From positions 62,001 to 126,000 of the forward strand of contig JAWZSP010000007.1 of assembly GCA_034401135.1 (NCBI GenBank): a stretch of DNA of 64,000 nt, in the 5' to 3' direction. The notes below the pieces were generated by a model. The model worked only from the letters and a program-made list of their open reading frames with translations. It was not told the DNA's origin and ran no database searches. Shown here piece after piece: positions 54,704 through 64,000 of the stretch (positions within the stretch are counted from its first letter, which is position 1; every line of letters begins with the position of its first letter). Both the position numbers and the translations under genes were made by a program. This DNA is from Volutella citrinella. Lineage: Eukaryota; Ascomycota; Sordariomycetes; Hypocreales; Nectriaceae.

Positions 54704-55467
54704 CGGACGAAACTCGGGAGGCCTAGAGGGCTTGAGACCTTGGGAGGCGTCTGCTACAGCGGCACACTCGGAAGTTCAAGGCGAAATGAATGAGTTGTAA
54801 CCCCTGATCAGACCAGGGTATAGCGACAAGGAGAAGTTGGCAGTCAAGAAGCCGCACAATTCAGGCAAGTGATGAGGGGGATGCCAAAAAGAAGGAGAAG
54901 AGATTCTGCAGTCTGGGGGCGCGGTAGCACTGGGGTGGAGAGATGAAGAGCGAGTGGAGTTTTCTACGGCAAGACTCGGTTATGTGGGCTACATGGGGTG
55001 CGGGGAATCCCTGAATAGCGGCCTGGGCCCATCAGCTAGCGCGGTGCGGGGCATGTGATGTTGATGCGGTTTATTCTTTTCGCTCTCAGCGTCACATTTA
55101 CCCACTGCTTTGTCTGCAAAGTTGGTCATGCGGCGTGGGCAGATCTGCCAATCGGTATCGATCGGGCGGCAGAGTTTGAGATGAGACCCATTGAGAGAGA
55201 TAAGACCCATGCCAGACCCCTGCAATTGCGACACCATGCTCACACTTGAGTATGCTGCCTCAGGGAGTCTGTGTGGGGGTCCGATGCCCGGAGTGACTGA
55301 GCGAGACTTCAGAACCACTGCTCGTCACTTTGGAGTTACAGCTCAGGCAGAAAAACAGCAAAATGCTTGTGGCTCCAGCAGTCAATTTATGAGCACCTTT
55401 CATCAAGGTCTACATTTACGTCATGGCCATTTATTCAGAGAGAACAAGTCCTTGCCGTTGACTCAAG
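54704..55467. other. Intergenic region, promoter of the regulator
   Basis: 764 bp between the regulator start and the dehydrogenase 3' end. No gene, and I see no copy of the cluster motif here. Confidence 0.5.
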
Positions 55468-56624
55468 CTAAACTCCTCGTCCCCCGTCTACAGCAATAGT
55501 AGTCCCAGTGATAAACGAGCTCTGGTCTGTGGCCAGAAACCACGCTGCATTGGCAATATCTGATGGTTGCGTAAGCCGTCTCATCGGCAGCATGTCTTGT
55601 ATTCTACGCTTCTTCTCTTCAGATTGCTCGTCATTGCCGATGCTCATCCGTAGCCTGTTTCGTGGTTAGGGAGATGCCTCGGTTCAACACAGCTCATCTA
55701 CTCACATAGAAGTCTCACCAACTGCAGGACAAATGCAATTGAAACGGACTGCGGGTGCATACTCGAGTGCCAGGGTTTTTGTAGCAACCTACAGGTCATT
55801 AGAGATGGAGTCTACCAAAGTGTAGAATCGTTAATGTACCTCAACGGCCGCCTTGGAGGCATTGTAAAAAGCGAATCCTGGTCGAGGGCGGGTGCATCCC
55901 GTGCTTTTTTAAATATCTGTCAGTGGACTGGTGCCCTTGGACCTCTGCTTTACTGCTCATACTGCAACTCACCTGGTAAGATTGATGAAAACTCCGTTGC
56001 CCTGCTTGAGCATGTGTTGGCCCACGATTTGGGCACTCAGAAATACGGGCTAACCATCATCAGTATCATCGTCTCCAGCTCCAGCTGACAGGTTGGAGTG
56101 ATACCTTGAGATTGACATTAAACACCTTGTCGTACTCTTGCATGCTCTTCTCCCAAAGTGGCTGCAAAATTCTCGGATTAGCACCACCTTCAAAAGTCAC
56201 GCAAGGCATTTACTCGTGGGTGCACAAACCGCTTGAGGATAAGTGAGGCCTGAGTACTTTAGCTGCTAATCCTTCAAGAGATCCATCACGAGGTATCTCC
56301 AGGACTCACCGGCATTGTTGATAACTACATCAAGCCTGCCATAGCTCGACTCGGCAAGGGACAACACTCGCTCCCAGGTTGCCTGACTGGAGACGTCTCC
56401 TTGCATGAATAGCAGTCTTTTGCTAGCTGCAGCTTTCGCTTTTTCGTTGCCTTTAGCCTCGTTGAGATCAATAAACACAACGAACCAGCCTTCATCGTGG
56501 AATCTGTCGACGATGGCAGCTCCAAAGCCATCAGCGCCACCTACGGACAATAATTAGTTGTTGGGGAAAATGGAGACATTTTGCAGGCAGGCATACCAGT
56601 GACGACAACAACCTTTGGCTCCAT
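55468..56624 (-). CDS. Short-chain dehydrogenase/reductase (SDR)
   Basis: Model complement(55468-55654, 55706-55788, 55840-55903, 55973-56049, 56105-56161, 56290-56540, 56597-56624), 248 aa, six introns. Classical SDR: cofactor motif T9-G10-G-A-D-G-F-G16, 'NNAG' at 84-87, catalytic Ser138, Tyr151 and Lys155 ('YNASK'), and the C-terminal 'SSFITGTTIAVDGGRG'. The intron at 56162-56289 has a weak GTGATG donor, but using it restores the exact family spacing between NNAG and 'DKVFNVN'. NAD(P)-dependent oxidation or reduction of a hydroxyl/keto group is expected. It shares a 417-bp promoter region and a motif copy with the TIM-barrel gene. Confidence 0.88.
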
Positions 56625-57041
56625 TTGTTTGACCGTGTTCTCGGATGCAGTGAGTTTGAGTTCCAATATCGTAAGGACTTTGTTGCCGATGAATCAGCAC
56701 CCAGGCGATAACGCTTCGATCTTCAATGCAACTTCGGCGTGCACTGTACTAGTTTATGGCTTACCTCCCTCCTCACTAACGTAGTACTTCCCCAGCTTCT
56801 AGCCCGACGCTATATTCTTGGCATAATTGCGGGGTTGCACCACATGATAGCCCGGCTCCTTTTTTAATGCCCCGGAACCCCCCAAGAACGCCACAGCCCG
56901 CAAAGCCCGGTTTGCTTCTTGTCGATGCGACATCTAATGACCCGATTAGTAGTGATTTAGCCAACTTGTGATAGATAGATTAGATAGCGCGTGTTATGCT
57001 GCCCAGCAAGAGACTCCCAATCACCCGCCACAGCCATTACC
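56625..57041. promoter_or_regulatory. Divergent promoter, SDR and TIM-barrel genes
   Basis: 417 bp containing one cluster motif copy (56852-56875). No gene. Confidence 0.55.
56852..56875. promoter_or_regulatory. Cluster motif site 4: CCGG-N16-CCGG
   Basis: CCGG at 56852 and 56872, with spacer CTCCTTTTTTAATGCC. It lies 167 bp before the TIM-barrel ATG and 228 bp before the SDR ATG, so it may serve both. Confidence 0.65.
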
Positions 57042-58245
57042 ATGACGACAGCCGAACCCTCCCGTATCCGCATTGCCATATGCACTAACTCGCTGGGAAA
57101 ATCTCAAGCCGGCCATGGTCTTGACAAAAAAATCAAGATCGCGAAGACGCACGGCTTTGATGGGGTAGAAGTTGCTATGGAATGCCTTGAGATCTACGCA
57201 GCATCGCCAGCATTTGCTCACTGCGGCTCCAGGCCCAATCGTCTGCGGGCGGCCGCAAAAGACATACACAACAAGGCTTCTGCTCTGCAATTGGAAATAA
57301 TTGCATTGAATCCATTGGGCGGGCTCGATGGCCTTGCCAAGCAAGAGGACCTCGAGGAGCGGCTCCAAGAAGCTGATCTGTGGCTCCAACTTTGCGAGTT
57401 GTTGGACGCACCAATTCTCCAGGTAACCACTTGTTTCATTCGAGACCCCAGACAGATTGGATGAATGAATCAGATACGAAAGGATGTATGTGGGTTCTAA
57501 TCATTATCACAGGTGACTTCATGTATGTATCCAATTCAGAAGACGCTCACAGCAGATCCCCAAAAAATCGCCGAGAATCTCAAGAAACTGAGCATTCTTG
57601 CCATGAAATACAATAAAATTGTGGCATATGAGGCCGTTTCCTGGGGTACCAACACCAACACGTGGCGGCAAATGCGAGAGCTCCTTCGTCTGGTCAATCT
57701 CCCCAACTTCCGTTACTGTATGGACACTTTCCACATCGGAGCTACAGAAGTGGGCGATCCTTTCAACAAGGAATCCGCTGTTCGACCCATGAGCCGTGAG
57801 ATCATAAAAGAGAGCATCCACGAATTGAAAAATACCATCAAAGAAAGCGACATCGGCTACATACAGTTGAGTGATGCCACTGTTGCCGACGAGCGACAGC
57901 AAGGGTATCCGTTCGCAGACTTGAAGCAACCTCCATTCATGACACAATCGCGAAACTGTCGAATTTTCCCATGCGAGCCGCAGCATGGCGGTACACTACC
58001 AGTTGAAGAAATCTTTCGGGCCTTTTATGAGCTTGGATACAGAGGCTGGGTGTCTATGGAGGTCTTTCACACCGACTTGTGGAAGGAAGACGCATCGTGA
58101 GTTCTACGTGTAAAACCGTCTTGATACGTGCGACTTACCAGAACTTGGACCTAGGATTCCCTCTATTTGGGCTAGCCGCGGAATGAGATCCTGGGAGACT
58201 CTGATCAAAAGATGCGTTGAGAAGGCTCCACGAGCCCGCATTTGA
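57042..58245 (+). CDS. 3-dehydroshikimate dehydratase-like TIM-barrel protein
   Basis: Model 57042-57422, 57513-58096, 58155-58245, 351 aa; introns of 90 and 58 bp keep phase. It belongs to the xylose isomerase-like TIM-barrel superfamily and looks closest to fungal 3-dehydroshikimate dehydratases (about 350 aa): 'SLGKSQAGHGLDKKIKIAKTHGFDGVEV' at the start, and metal-ligand strands 'VAYEAVSWG', 'RYCMDTFHI', 'GYIQLSDA' and 'WVSMEVFH'. Those enzymes form protocatechuate from 3-dehydroshikimate, but other members are isomerases, so the reaction here is open. It ends in Ala-Arg-Ile, a possible weak peroxisomal targeting tripeptide. It is divergent from the SDR, and the thioesterase gene converges on it. 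Confidence 0.85.
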
Positions 58246-58503
58246 TGGTATTATTTGCATTATCCTCCAGGAGCATTGGAAAGACGTTGAAAATTGAGTC
58301 ATCACTTTGAGGCCCGAATACGATTTAGCTTGTAGCCAGTTCAGTCATTTTGAAACACTCCTTTGTACTATCAATGACCTATTTTGTGCCTGAACGCGCT
58401 AATCAGCCGCAAGCTACAGGCGACTACACCCGCGAGATGGTGCTGCTGTTTTGTTCTGCTTCTCATTTGCGAGTCGGACGACGCCCTGTTTAATTCATCA
58501 GAC

Positions 58504-59679
58504 CTAGAATCGGAGGTGTATCACGATGATTCGGTACGTTACCTCTTGTGTGCATGTTGCTAGTAATGTCCCTTGCTTGGACCAAATCTTCTGCGTAATT
58601 ACTCCGCGACCGTTTCCTGACCATTGACTTTGCAGTTCCCCTAGCATCCACTCATCCGCCTTTGTTTCTTCGGGACACAAGAACTGCATGGAATGACTCA
58701 AGGTAACCATCATGTCTATCTGATGCCCATTGGCAGATACCTGCCCAGGCTCTCCGGACCCTGGAATACGCTCATGCACAGCAGACTTCTCCCATAGATT
58801 GGCGCCTCCAGCATCAAACTCAGTCAACGGGGGCCGTTTAAAGTCCCATATTCCGTGAACATGCGGAACAAGCCCAACCATGTAGCTGTCGCACATGTAC
58901 GCCATGGCAGCAAGTTGTGCCGCTTGTGTTGCGGACGGCGACATGGCTTGACTCGCCCTGAACCAATGATGAGCCTTCTTATCATGAGGATGTTTGCTCT
59001 CCGAGTTTGCAATGCCAACTTTTTTATTGACATAAGGTGCAGAGTCGTCAACTCGTTGTCGCGATCGATCGTCATCAGGTCTCGGGACTCTTTCGGGGAA
59101 GGATTCGGCATGCTTGACTTGAGGCCCCCGTCGTTGGCTTTTTCGCGCGAAGCCGATAGTGGCTATGAAGATGATCTTTGCATTTTGAAGCGTCTTTACA
59201 ACACGCGTCGCGAAGCTCCGGCCATCAGATATAACCTCGACATGGTAATAAAGGGTAGACAGAGGGTTGCCAGCGTTGACGAAGCGACAGTCCATGGAAT
59301 GCGCCAGAAAATCATCGGGGACTGTCTTTTGTGCAGCTTGTAGACACTGGCCGAGGAAAATGCCACCAAAGATACCACGAGCCTCTGGGGGAAGCCAGAG
59401 TGGGTTCTCATTGGCAAAGACATTGGGCTGGGTCGTGGATATTACGTGACATGATGACTCGAGGATAGAGATTGTCTGGGTAGTATTCGGTTTGTTTGGC
59501 ATGCATATGCCAATATCGTTCGATCCCATGGCGCTAGGAGCGATCGATCTGGGGAGATCTGGTGCGACCATTGGAAACAAGCGGGTGGTCAATATTGGAC
59601 AAGTCAGGAAATAGAGAGCAATAGAGAAAAACAAGGGCCAAGGAATAAGCTGGAGATTGCTAATTAGCTGTACCAGCAA
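58504..59679 (-). CDS. Acyl-CoA thioesterase II (TesB-type double hotdog)
   Basis: Single exon, up to 391 aa from Met at 59679. Mets at 59571 and 59529 are alternative starts, and the first ~35 residues are hydrophobic and could be an anchor or leader read-through. The N-terminal hotdog shows 'RGIFGGIFLGQCLQAAQKTVPDDFLAHSMDCRFV' and 'YHVEVISDGRSFATRVVKTLQ'. The C-terminal hotdog shows 'HSMQFLCPEETKADEWMLGELQSQWSGNGRGVITQKIWSKQGTLLA', with the usual Asp and Gln of the active site. It hydrolyses acyl-CoA to free acid and CoA. It is divergent from the acyl-CoA ligase over 368 bp with one motif copy, so activation and release are likely controlled together. The C-terminus has no peroxisomal signal. 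Confidence 0.87.
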   Translation of the reverse strand: MLVQLISNLQLIPWPLFFSIALYFLTCPILTTRLFPMVAPDLPRSIAPSAMGSNDIGICMPNKPNTTQTISILESSCHVISTTQPNVFANENPLWLPPEARGIFGGIFLGQCLQAAQKTVPDDFLAHSMDCRFVNAGNPLSTLYYHVEVISDGRSFATRVVKTLQNAKIIFIATIGFARKSQRRGPQVKHAESFPERVPRPDDDRSRQRVDDSAPYVNKKVGIANSESKHPHDKKAHHWFRASQAMSPSATQAAQLAAMAYMCDSYMVGLVPHVHGIWDFKRPPLTEFDAGGANLWEKSAVHERIPGSGEPGQVSANGHQIDMMVTLSHSMQFLCPEETKADEWMLGELQSQWSGNGRGVITQKIWSKQGTLLATCTQEVTYRIIVIHLRF

Positions 59680-60047
59680 TGAATGAGTGATCTGATGAGT
59701 CGTGGTCGTGGGATGGTAGGTGCGAATTCACTTCAGGTCCAAACTCTCTAGCACAGTCTCTCACTGTCAATGAGGGTTCTTGCCAATAGCCGGCTATCCT
59801 TGGAGCAAAGTCTCCGTTGCGGGGTCGGATGAGGTCCGTATTCCGGCTCCCAGAATAAATACCCGGGCTGCCGGGTGCCGGGCTCTGGCTTTAGTCCGTT
59901 CCAGCAGGCTCTCAAGGGCAATGTTGCACCGATATACAAAACTAGAAATCCGGGGTACCGTAGTAGCCAAGTAGTTGAGAGTCCCAGAATCCAACTAGTC
60001 ATTGCTTGCGTGTTCAAATTACCTTACCAGCAGACGTCATCGAAGCA
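59680..60047. promoter_or_regulatory. Divergent promoter, thioesterase and acyl-CoA ligase
   Basis: 368 bp containing one cluster motif copy (59843-59866) in a CCGG-rich block at 59840-59890. No gene. Confidence 0.55.
59843..59866. promoter_or_regulatory. Cluster motif site 5: CCGG-N16-CCGG
   Basis: CCGG at 59843 and 59863, with spacer CTCCCAGAATAAATAC; the first four spacer bases match site 4. It lies 182 bp before the ligase ATG and 164 bp before the earliest thioesterase ATG. Confidence 0.65.
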
Positions 60048-62291
60048 ATGGCCCCAATCTACGCCAAGCACAAAGTCCACTTGAGGCCGGACAGATCTGT
60101 GACTCAGTTTATGCTGGAAAATGTGTCGAATACTGATCCAGCAAAGATCATCTCTGAAGATACTCTTACGAGTAAATCTCTGACGTACGGGGGTCTGCGT
60201 GAAGATGCCTTCAAACTGGCCAACTCATTCAGGATGCGTCATGGGCTCGGTCGGGGAGACATCGTTAGCATCATTTCACGAAGCTGTGTAAGTTGCGGTC
60301 CCTCAAGCCTGGCACTTGTAGGTGAGATGGAAAGCTGACTGGCACTCACAGGTCGACTACATCCTTGCCACCCATGCTATTTGGGCGGCCGGCGGAGTCG
60401 TTAGGTAGAAAATCCTGGCCGTGAAATCACCTCAACTTGGCCAACTAACCGTATTGATACAGTCCAATCAACTTTGCCAACAGCACCGAAGAAATCAGCG
60501 CTGCTATCAAAACGATCAAGCCCAAATTTTTCCTGGTCGATGCTTCAGTCAAAGGAAAACTCCAAGATGCAATCATGTTGAGTGACTTCCACTACCAGCC
60601 TGACTCAATCTTGACCATGATCTCGCGAGTTGACGACCACGTTTTGGTGCGTAATAGCCACTCGTACATCATGGAAGATGATCTGACAAGAAGAATACAT
60701 ACAGTTCCCAGAAGATCTGATGGTCGGTGCAACCCGTATACCGGCAGAGGCGTATGTCCTTGACGGCCGGGATGCTCACAAGGAGTGCGCGGCCATCGTT
60801 CTATCCAGTGGCACGACCGGCCTGCCAAAAGCCGTGATGCTGTCGCACTACAACCTCTGTGCCATCGCAGAGGGCTTGAGAGGACACAATGGCGATAACT
60901 GGAGGGGCAAAGACCGAGAGATTTTCTTCCCAGTGAGTTGTCCTTTCGTCTTACAGAGTTTGATCAAGTTAGTATACTGACAAAGCTTTCTCAGCCTTGT
61001 AAGCTTACCATTGACCGTTTTAAAATTGCATCGATTGACAGGATCAGTATCACACATATACGGCTTATATGTATGCGCATTGCTAGGTCCGTGGATTGGG
61101 TCATACATCTGCCTGATGCATGCGTTCAATATGGATCAGTTCTGCATGGTAAGCCAGTTGATACTTGACGCGAGGTAAATTTGCTAACTATGGTGTTTTC
61201 AACGCGCAGCTCATGCAGAACAAACAAGCCACTCTTGCTCGACTTGTTCCCACTGTTGCGCAGGCATTGGCAAGGTCTGACATTGTTGGTCGGTACAAAT
61301 ACCCTAACCTAGAGTATTTTTCTTGTGCCGGGGCCGTTCTGAAGGTAAATACAACCGATATTCAACCATCCTCTGTGACAAGCGTCTAACACTCCTGTTC
61401 ACAAGCCTACCACTGCTTCGAGTCTTCGGGCCAAGTTTCCAGGCGTGAGCCTATGTCAAAGTGAGTGGATAGCCGTGGCTCAATCATTTGAGAAGAAAGC
61501 TGATAAGGTCTAGCTTATGGGTGCACTGAGCTGTCCTCTTGTGTCTCGCAGAGCGGCATCCGAGATGCCGGGGCTCCGTTGGTCGCTACAGGAACACTTT
61601 TGGCCAATATCGGAATCGTCTTTGTTGATGACCAGCTCAAAGAAGTGCCCGCTGGGAAGTCTGGTGAGATCTGTGTTTCCACACCAAGCATGATGATGTA
61701 AGTCTTTCGTTCATGGCTTGTTTGCATTTTGGGGGGCTAGCTCGCTAACAGTCGGGGCACAGGGGCTACAAGGACAACGAGGAAGCGACTCTGGAAAGCA
61801 TGCTAGCCCCTGGGTGGTATCGCACCGGTGACATTGGCTACTTGGATGCCAACGGATATTTGATCATTGTCGATCGGATCAAAGATGTCATCAAGTACAA
61901 GGGGTGAGTAGATCTCTTTGTCCCGGGTCCATGTCTGGTAGAGATATGCTAACTCCATACCAGATTCCAAGTCAGCCCCACAGAGCTGGAAGAGTTGATT
62001 GGCAGACATGAACAAGTACAAGACGTCGGAGTTGCCTCGGTTTGGTACGAGGATGAAGCCACAGAAGTGCCTCGTGCATATGTCAAGGCGGCCTCTTCTG
62101 TTCCAGTTGGCGAGTATAGTCGCCTGGCTAAAGAGATTGAGGACTTGGTGGCTGAGAAGGCCGCAGGCTATAAGAAGCTGCGAGGAGGTGTCAAGTTTGT
62201 CGACGGGCTCCCGCGAAATCCGACTGGAAAGCTTTTGAGAAGGGTGTTGAAGAAGATGGAAGAGGATGCACCCCTAAGAGCCAGGATCTAA
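60048..62291 (+). CDS. Acyl-CoA ligase (4-coumarate-CoA-ligase-like, AMP-forming)
   Basis: Model 60048-60287, 60352-60404, 60463-60646, 60705-60932, 60995-60998, 61048-61148, 61210-61344, 61406-61460, 61514-61697, 61763-61903, 61964-62291, 550 aa, phase kept throughout. Exon 5 is only 4 nt (CCTT); without it the next exon is out of frame, with it the conserved 'PPLSHIYGL' appears. ANL-superfamily motifs: P-loop SSGTTGLPK at 193-201, 'YGCTELSS', 'GWYRTGD' at 412-418, '[16 protein letters not shown]', and the catalytic Lys ~531 in 'NPTGKLLRR'. It activates a carboxylic acid to acyl-AMP and then acyl-CoA. It ends in Ala-Arg-Ile, like the TIM-barrel protein, a possible peroxisomal signal. The substrate is unknown. 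Confidence 0.87.
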
Positions 62292-62950
62292 TTAGTTTCT
62301 TTTCTGTCGCATCGTTTGATAGACCAAAGACAATTCAGGACTTCGGTGCAAGCACTTAGCGGGCTTCGGTGTGAACGTTCACTTTCTTTCGACTCCACTA
62401 ACTACTAACTAGTACTTGTACGAGTACGTTTCTACGTGATTTGAAAGAATCACCCATTTTTAGTTGAATTATAGTCAATTATGAGTTACCTCATCCCTCT
62501 CCTGAAATTTTTCAAAGTTGCACGATCGTATTTTGCTTATCTTTGGTTCTCCTTCCGCTTACCTCATGATGCGCGCCGCAAGAAGACAGTCTCCTGCGGT
62601 TGCTCCCCAGGGAACATGTCGGAAATTCCCAGCCCAGAAACGAGCCCAAGCGGATTGCCAAGTTGAGTATAGGCCTCCGGTCTGTTTGTGGCCCGGTGGC
62701 GGGGCTGGAGCCAGTTTAGGGTAGCAACATTCCCTCACAAGTTGGACGGGCAATTATTTAATGGCCCGGTTTCGGCTCTCCCATCTCAAACTACCGCGGC
62801 AATTCTCATGCGATTCAATAAGGAACCGCCAGCGACTTAAACGTATTCATTTATGATCTCGTCGATCATTGTTCTTTGTCTTCACCTCATCACCTCCACG
62901 TGCTCATCAAGTCAACCCAAAACAGCGTCACAACCCTAAACACCACCACT
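62292..62950. promoter_or_regulatory. Intergenic region, promoter of the racemase-like gene
   Basis: 659 bp with one cluster motif copy (62746-62769). No gene supported. Confidence 0.55.
62746..62769. promoter_or_regulatory. Cluster motif site 6: ACGG-N16-CCGG
   Basis: ACGG at 62746 and CCGG at 62766, with spacer GCAATTATTTAATGGC; a further TCGG follows at 62772. It lies 182 bp before the ATG at 62951, the same distance as site 5 from the ligase ATG. Confidence 0.6.
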
Positions 62951-64000
62951 ATGGGCGTTCTCAATGGCATCCATGTGCTTGAGTTGGCCGGCCTTGCCCC
63001 AGGCCCCTTTGCTGGACTCATGTTGGCAGACTACGGGGCCAGCGTACTTCGGGTGGACAGATTTACCCCCCCAGCAACTCCAAGCCCTGACACCCTGGTC
63101 AGAGGAAAGTCCTCCATCACAATCGATTTGAAAGAAGCCAAAGGAAGAGACCTATTTCTCCAGTTGGCCTGCAAGGCCGATGTGCTTATTGACCCGTTTC
63201 GTCCCGGCGTGTTGGAGAGACTGGGACTGGACCCAGAAACGGTGCTGCTCAAGTTGAATCCTCGGCTCATTGTGGCTCGCCTGACTGGTTATCGCCGAGA
63301 CGGAAAGTATGCAACTATGGCTGGCCATGACATTAACTACCTTGCGGTCAGCGGCGTTCTGGACATGCTCGGACCAGCTGATCGCGTTGAGCCAGCCGGT
63401 CGGCCACTGCCACCAAGTCCACCGGGCAACATTTTGGGAGACTTTGCTGGCGGTGGGCTCATGTGCGTGGTTGGAATATTGCTTGCACTTGTCCATCGTG
63501 GTCGAACGGGCCAGGGCCAGGTTGTAGGAGCCAACATGGTCGATGGTGTATCCTACCTGGCGACGGCACCGCGACAATCGCAGAAAATACCTGGTCAGTG
63601 GGACATGCCACGAGGTCAGAATCTCACAGATGGAGGATGCCCTTACTATCGAGTCTACGAATGTCGCAATGACGGGAAATACATGGCCGTTGCTTCACTG
63701 GAGCCTCAATTCTTCGCCGCTCTATGCAAGGGTCTGGAGATAAGCCCCAAGGATTGGGATGGCATTGCCAGGGACGACCGAAAAGCCTGGCCCAAGTTGA
63801 AGCGAGTTCTGGAGACGAAGTTCAGATCCAAGACCCGCGAAGAGTGGGAGCGCATCTTTGATGGCACAGATGCCTGTTGTACTCCGGTGCTATCTCACGC
63901 CGAACTCGAAGCTTTTGGGGACGAACAGCGTTCAGCTGTGCAACTGAGCAAAACCCCAGGCGCCAGGATTGGGTTCCCTGAACCTATTGTCACCTTACCT
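62951..64000 (+). CDS. Alpha-methylacyl-CoA racemase/CaiB-BaiF type III CoA-transferase family (3' end outside window)
   Basis: Open from ATG 62951 to the window end, 350 codons, no stop. The N-terminus '[33 protein letters not shown]' is the family's Rossmann start. The active-site region '[14 protein letters not shown]' puts His at residue 126, and '[24 protein letters not shown]' supplies Asp164; these match the His/Asp pair of alpha-methylacyl-CoA racemase rather than the lone Asp of formyl-CoA transferases. '[11 protein letters not shown]' follows. Racemases of this type interconvert 2-methylacyl-CoA epimers; close relatives move CoA between acids. Family length is about 380-400, so only a short C-terminal part, perhaps with a targeting signal, is missing. 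Confidence 0.88.
   Translation, partial: MGVLNGIHVLELAGLAPGPFAGLMLADYGASVLRVDRFTPPATPSPDTLVRGKSSITIDLKEAKGRDLFLQLACKADVLIDPFRPGVLERLGLDPETVLLKLNPRLIVARLTGYRRDGKYATMAGHDINYLAVSGVLDMLGPADRVEPAGRPLPPSPPGNILGDFAGGGLMCVVGILLALVHRGRTGQGQVVGANMVDGVSYLATAPRQSQKIPGQWDMPRGQNLTDGGCPYYRVYECRNDGKYMAVASLEPQFFAALCKGLEISPKDWDGIARDDRKAWPKLKRVLETKFRSKTREEWERIFDGTDACCTPVLSHAELEAFGDEQRSAVQLSKTPGARIGFPEPIVTLP

Noticed and set aside
1..64000. tRNA, rRNA, CRISPR arrays and bacterial-type operons
   Set aside because: I looked for T-arm and cloverleaf patterns, evenly spaced repeats and Shine-Dalgarno-linked genes and saw none; the window is nuclear fungal DNA.

Overview
This window is nuclear DNA from a filamentous ascomycete fungus, most likely a sordariomycete; genus and species cannot be fixed from the sequence. 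The grounds are many 41-99 bp GT-AG introns with CTAAC/CTGAC-type branch sites, Zn2Cys6 regulators, a DAL5-type permease, a TOK-type K+ channel, an Egh16/GAS1-type appressorium protein, and an A+T-rich island whose repeat copies differ mainly by C:G to T:A transitions, as RIP produces. I rebuilt gene models by hand from frame, splice signals and family conservation, and checked coding phase across every junction of each intact spliced gene.

Layout. 1-11.3 kb: 3' half of a 5-oxoprolinase, a Zn2Cys6 regulator divergent from a P450, a RidA protein and a large FUSC/ArAE-type membrane protein. 13.2-14.0 kb: a secreted 8-Cys protein. 14.1-17.1 kb: a RIP-degraded repeat island with inverted repeats, a TIR-bounded element and direct repeats. 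17.5-19.8 kb: TOK channel. 20.5-23.0 kb: two 5'-truncated transporter genes (sugar and sulfate) joined head to head at one breakpoint. 23.4-27.0 kb: an unknown protein, a secreted 14-Cys protein and an archaemetzincin. 27.4-29.4 kb: a broken amidase. 29.9-31.7 kb: catalase. 33.2-34.9 kb: a GMC oxidoreductase with one in-frame stop. 35.6-42.4 kb: Egh16-like protein, a secreted CapA-like protein and a secreted M61 peptidase.

42.7-64.0 kb looks like one metabolic gene cluster: DAL5-type permease, FAD_binding_2 flavoprotein dehydrogenase, Gfo/Idh/MocA oxidoreductase, old-yellow-enzyme-type flavin oxidoreductase, Zn2Cys6 regulator with an unusually long zinc-cluster loop, short-chain dehydrogenase, 3-dehydroshikimate-dehydratase-like TIM-barrel protein, TesB-type thioesterase, acyl-CoA ligase and an alpha-methylacyl-CoA racemase-family protein running off the right end. 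The intergenic regions of this cluster contain six copies of a motif, (Y/A)CGG-N16-CCGG, with an A+T-rich centre usually containing TTTAA. They lie upstream of eight of the ten genes. I infer a co-regulated pathway that activates a carboxylic acid to a CoA thioester, oxidises or reduces its ring or chain, isomerises or dehydrates it, and releases or transfers the CoA. The enzyme classes resemble those of the bacterial bile-acid (bai) operon. The substrate is unknown. This cluster is the best candidate in the window for an undescribed system.
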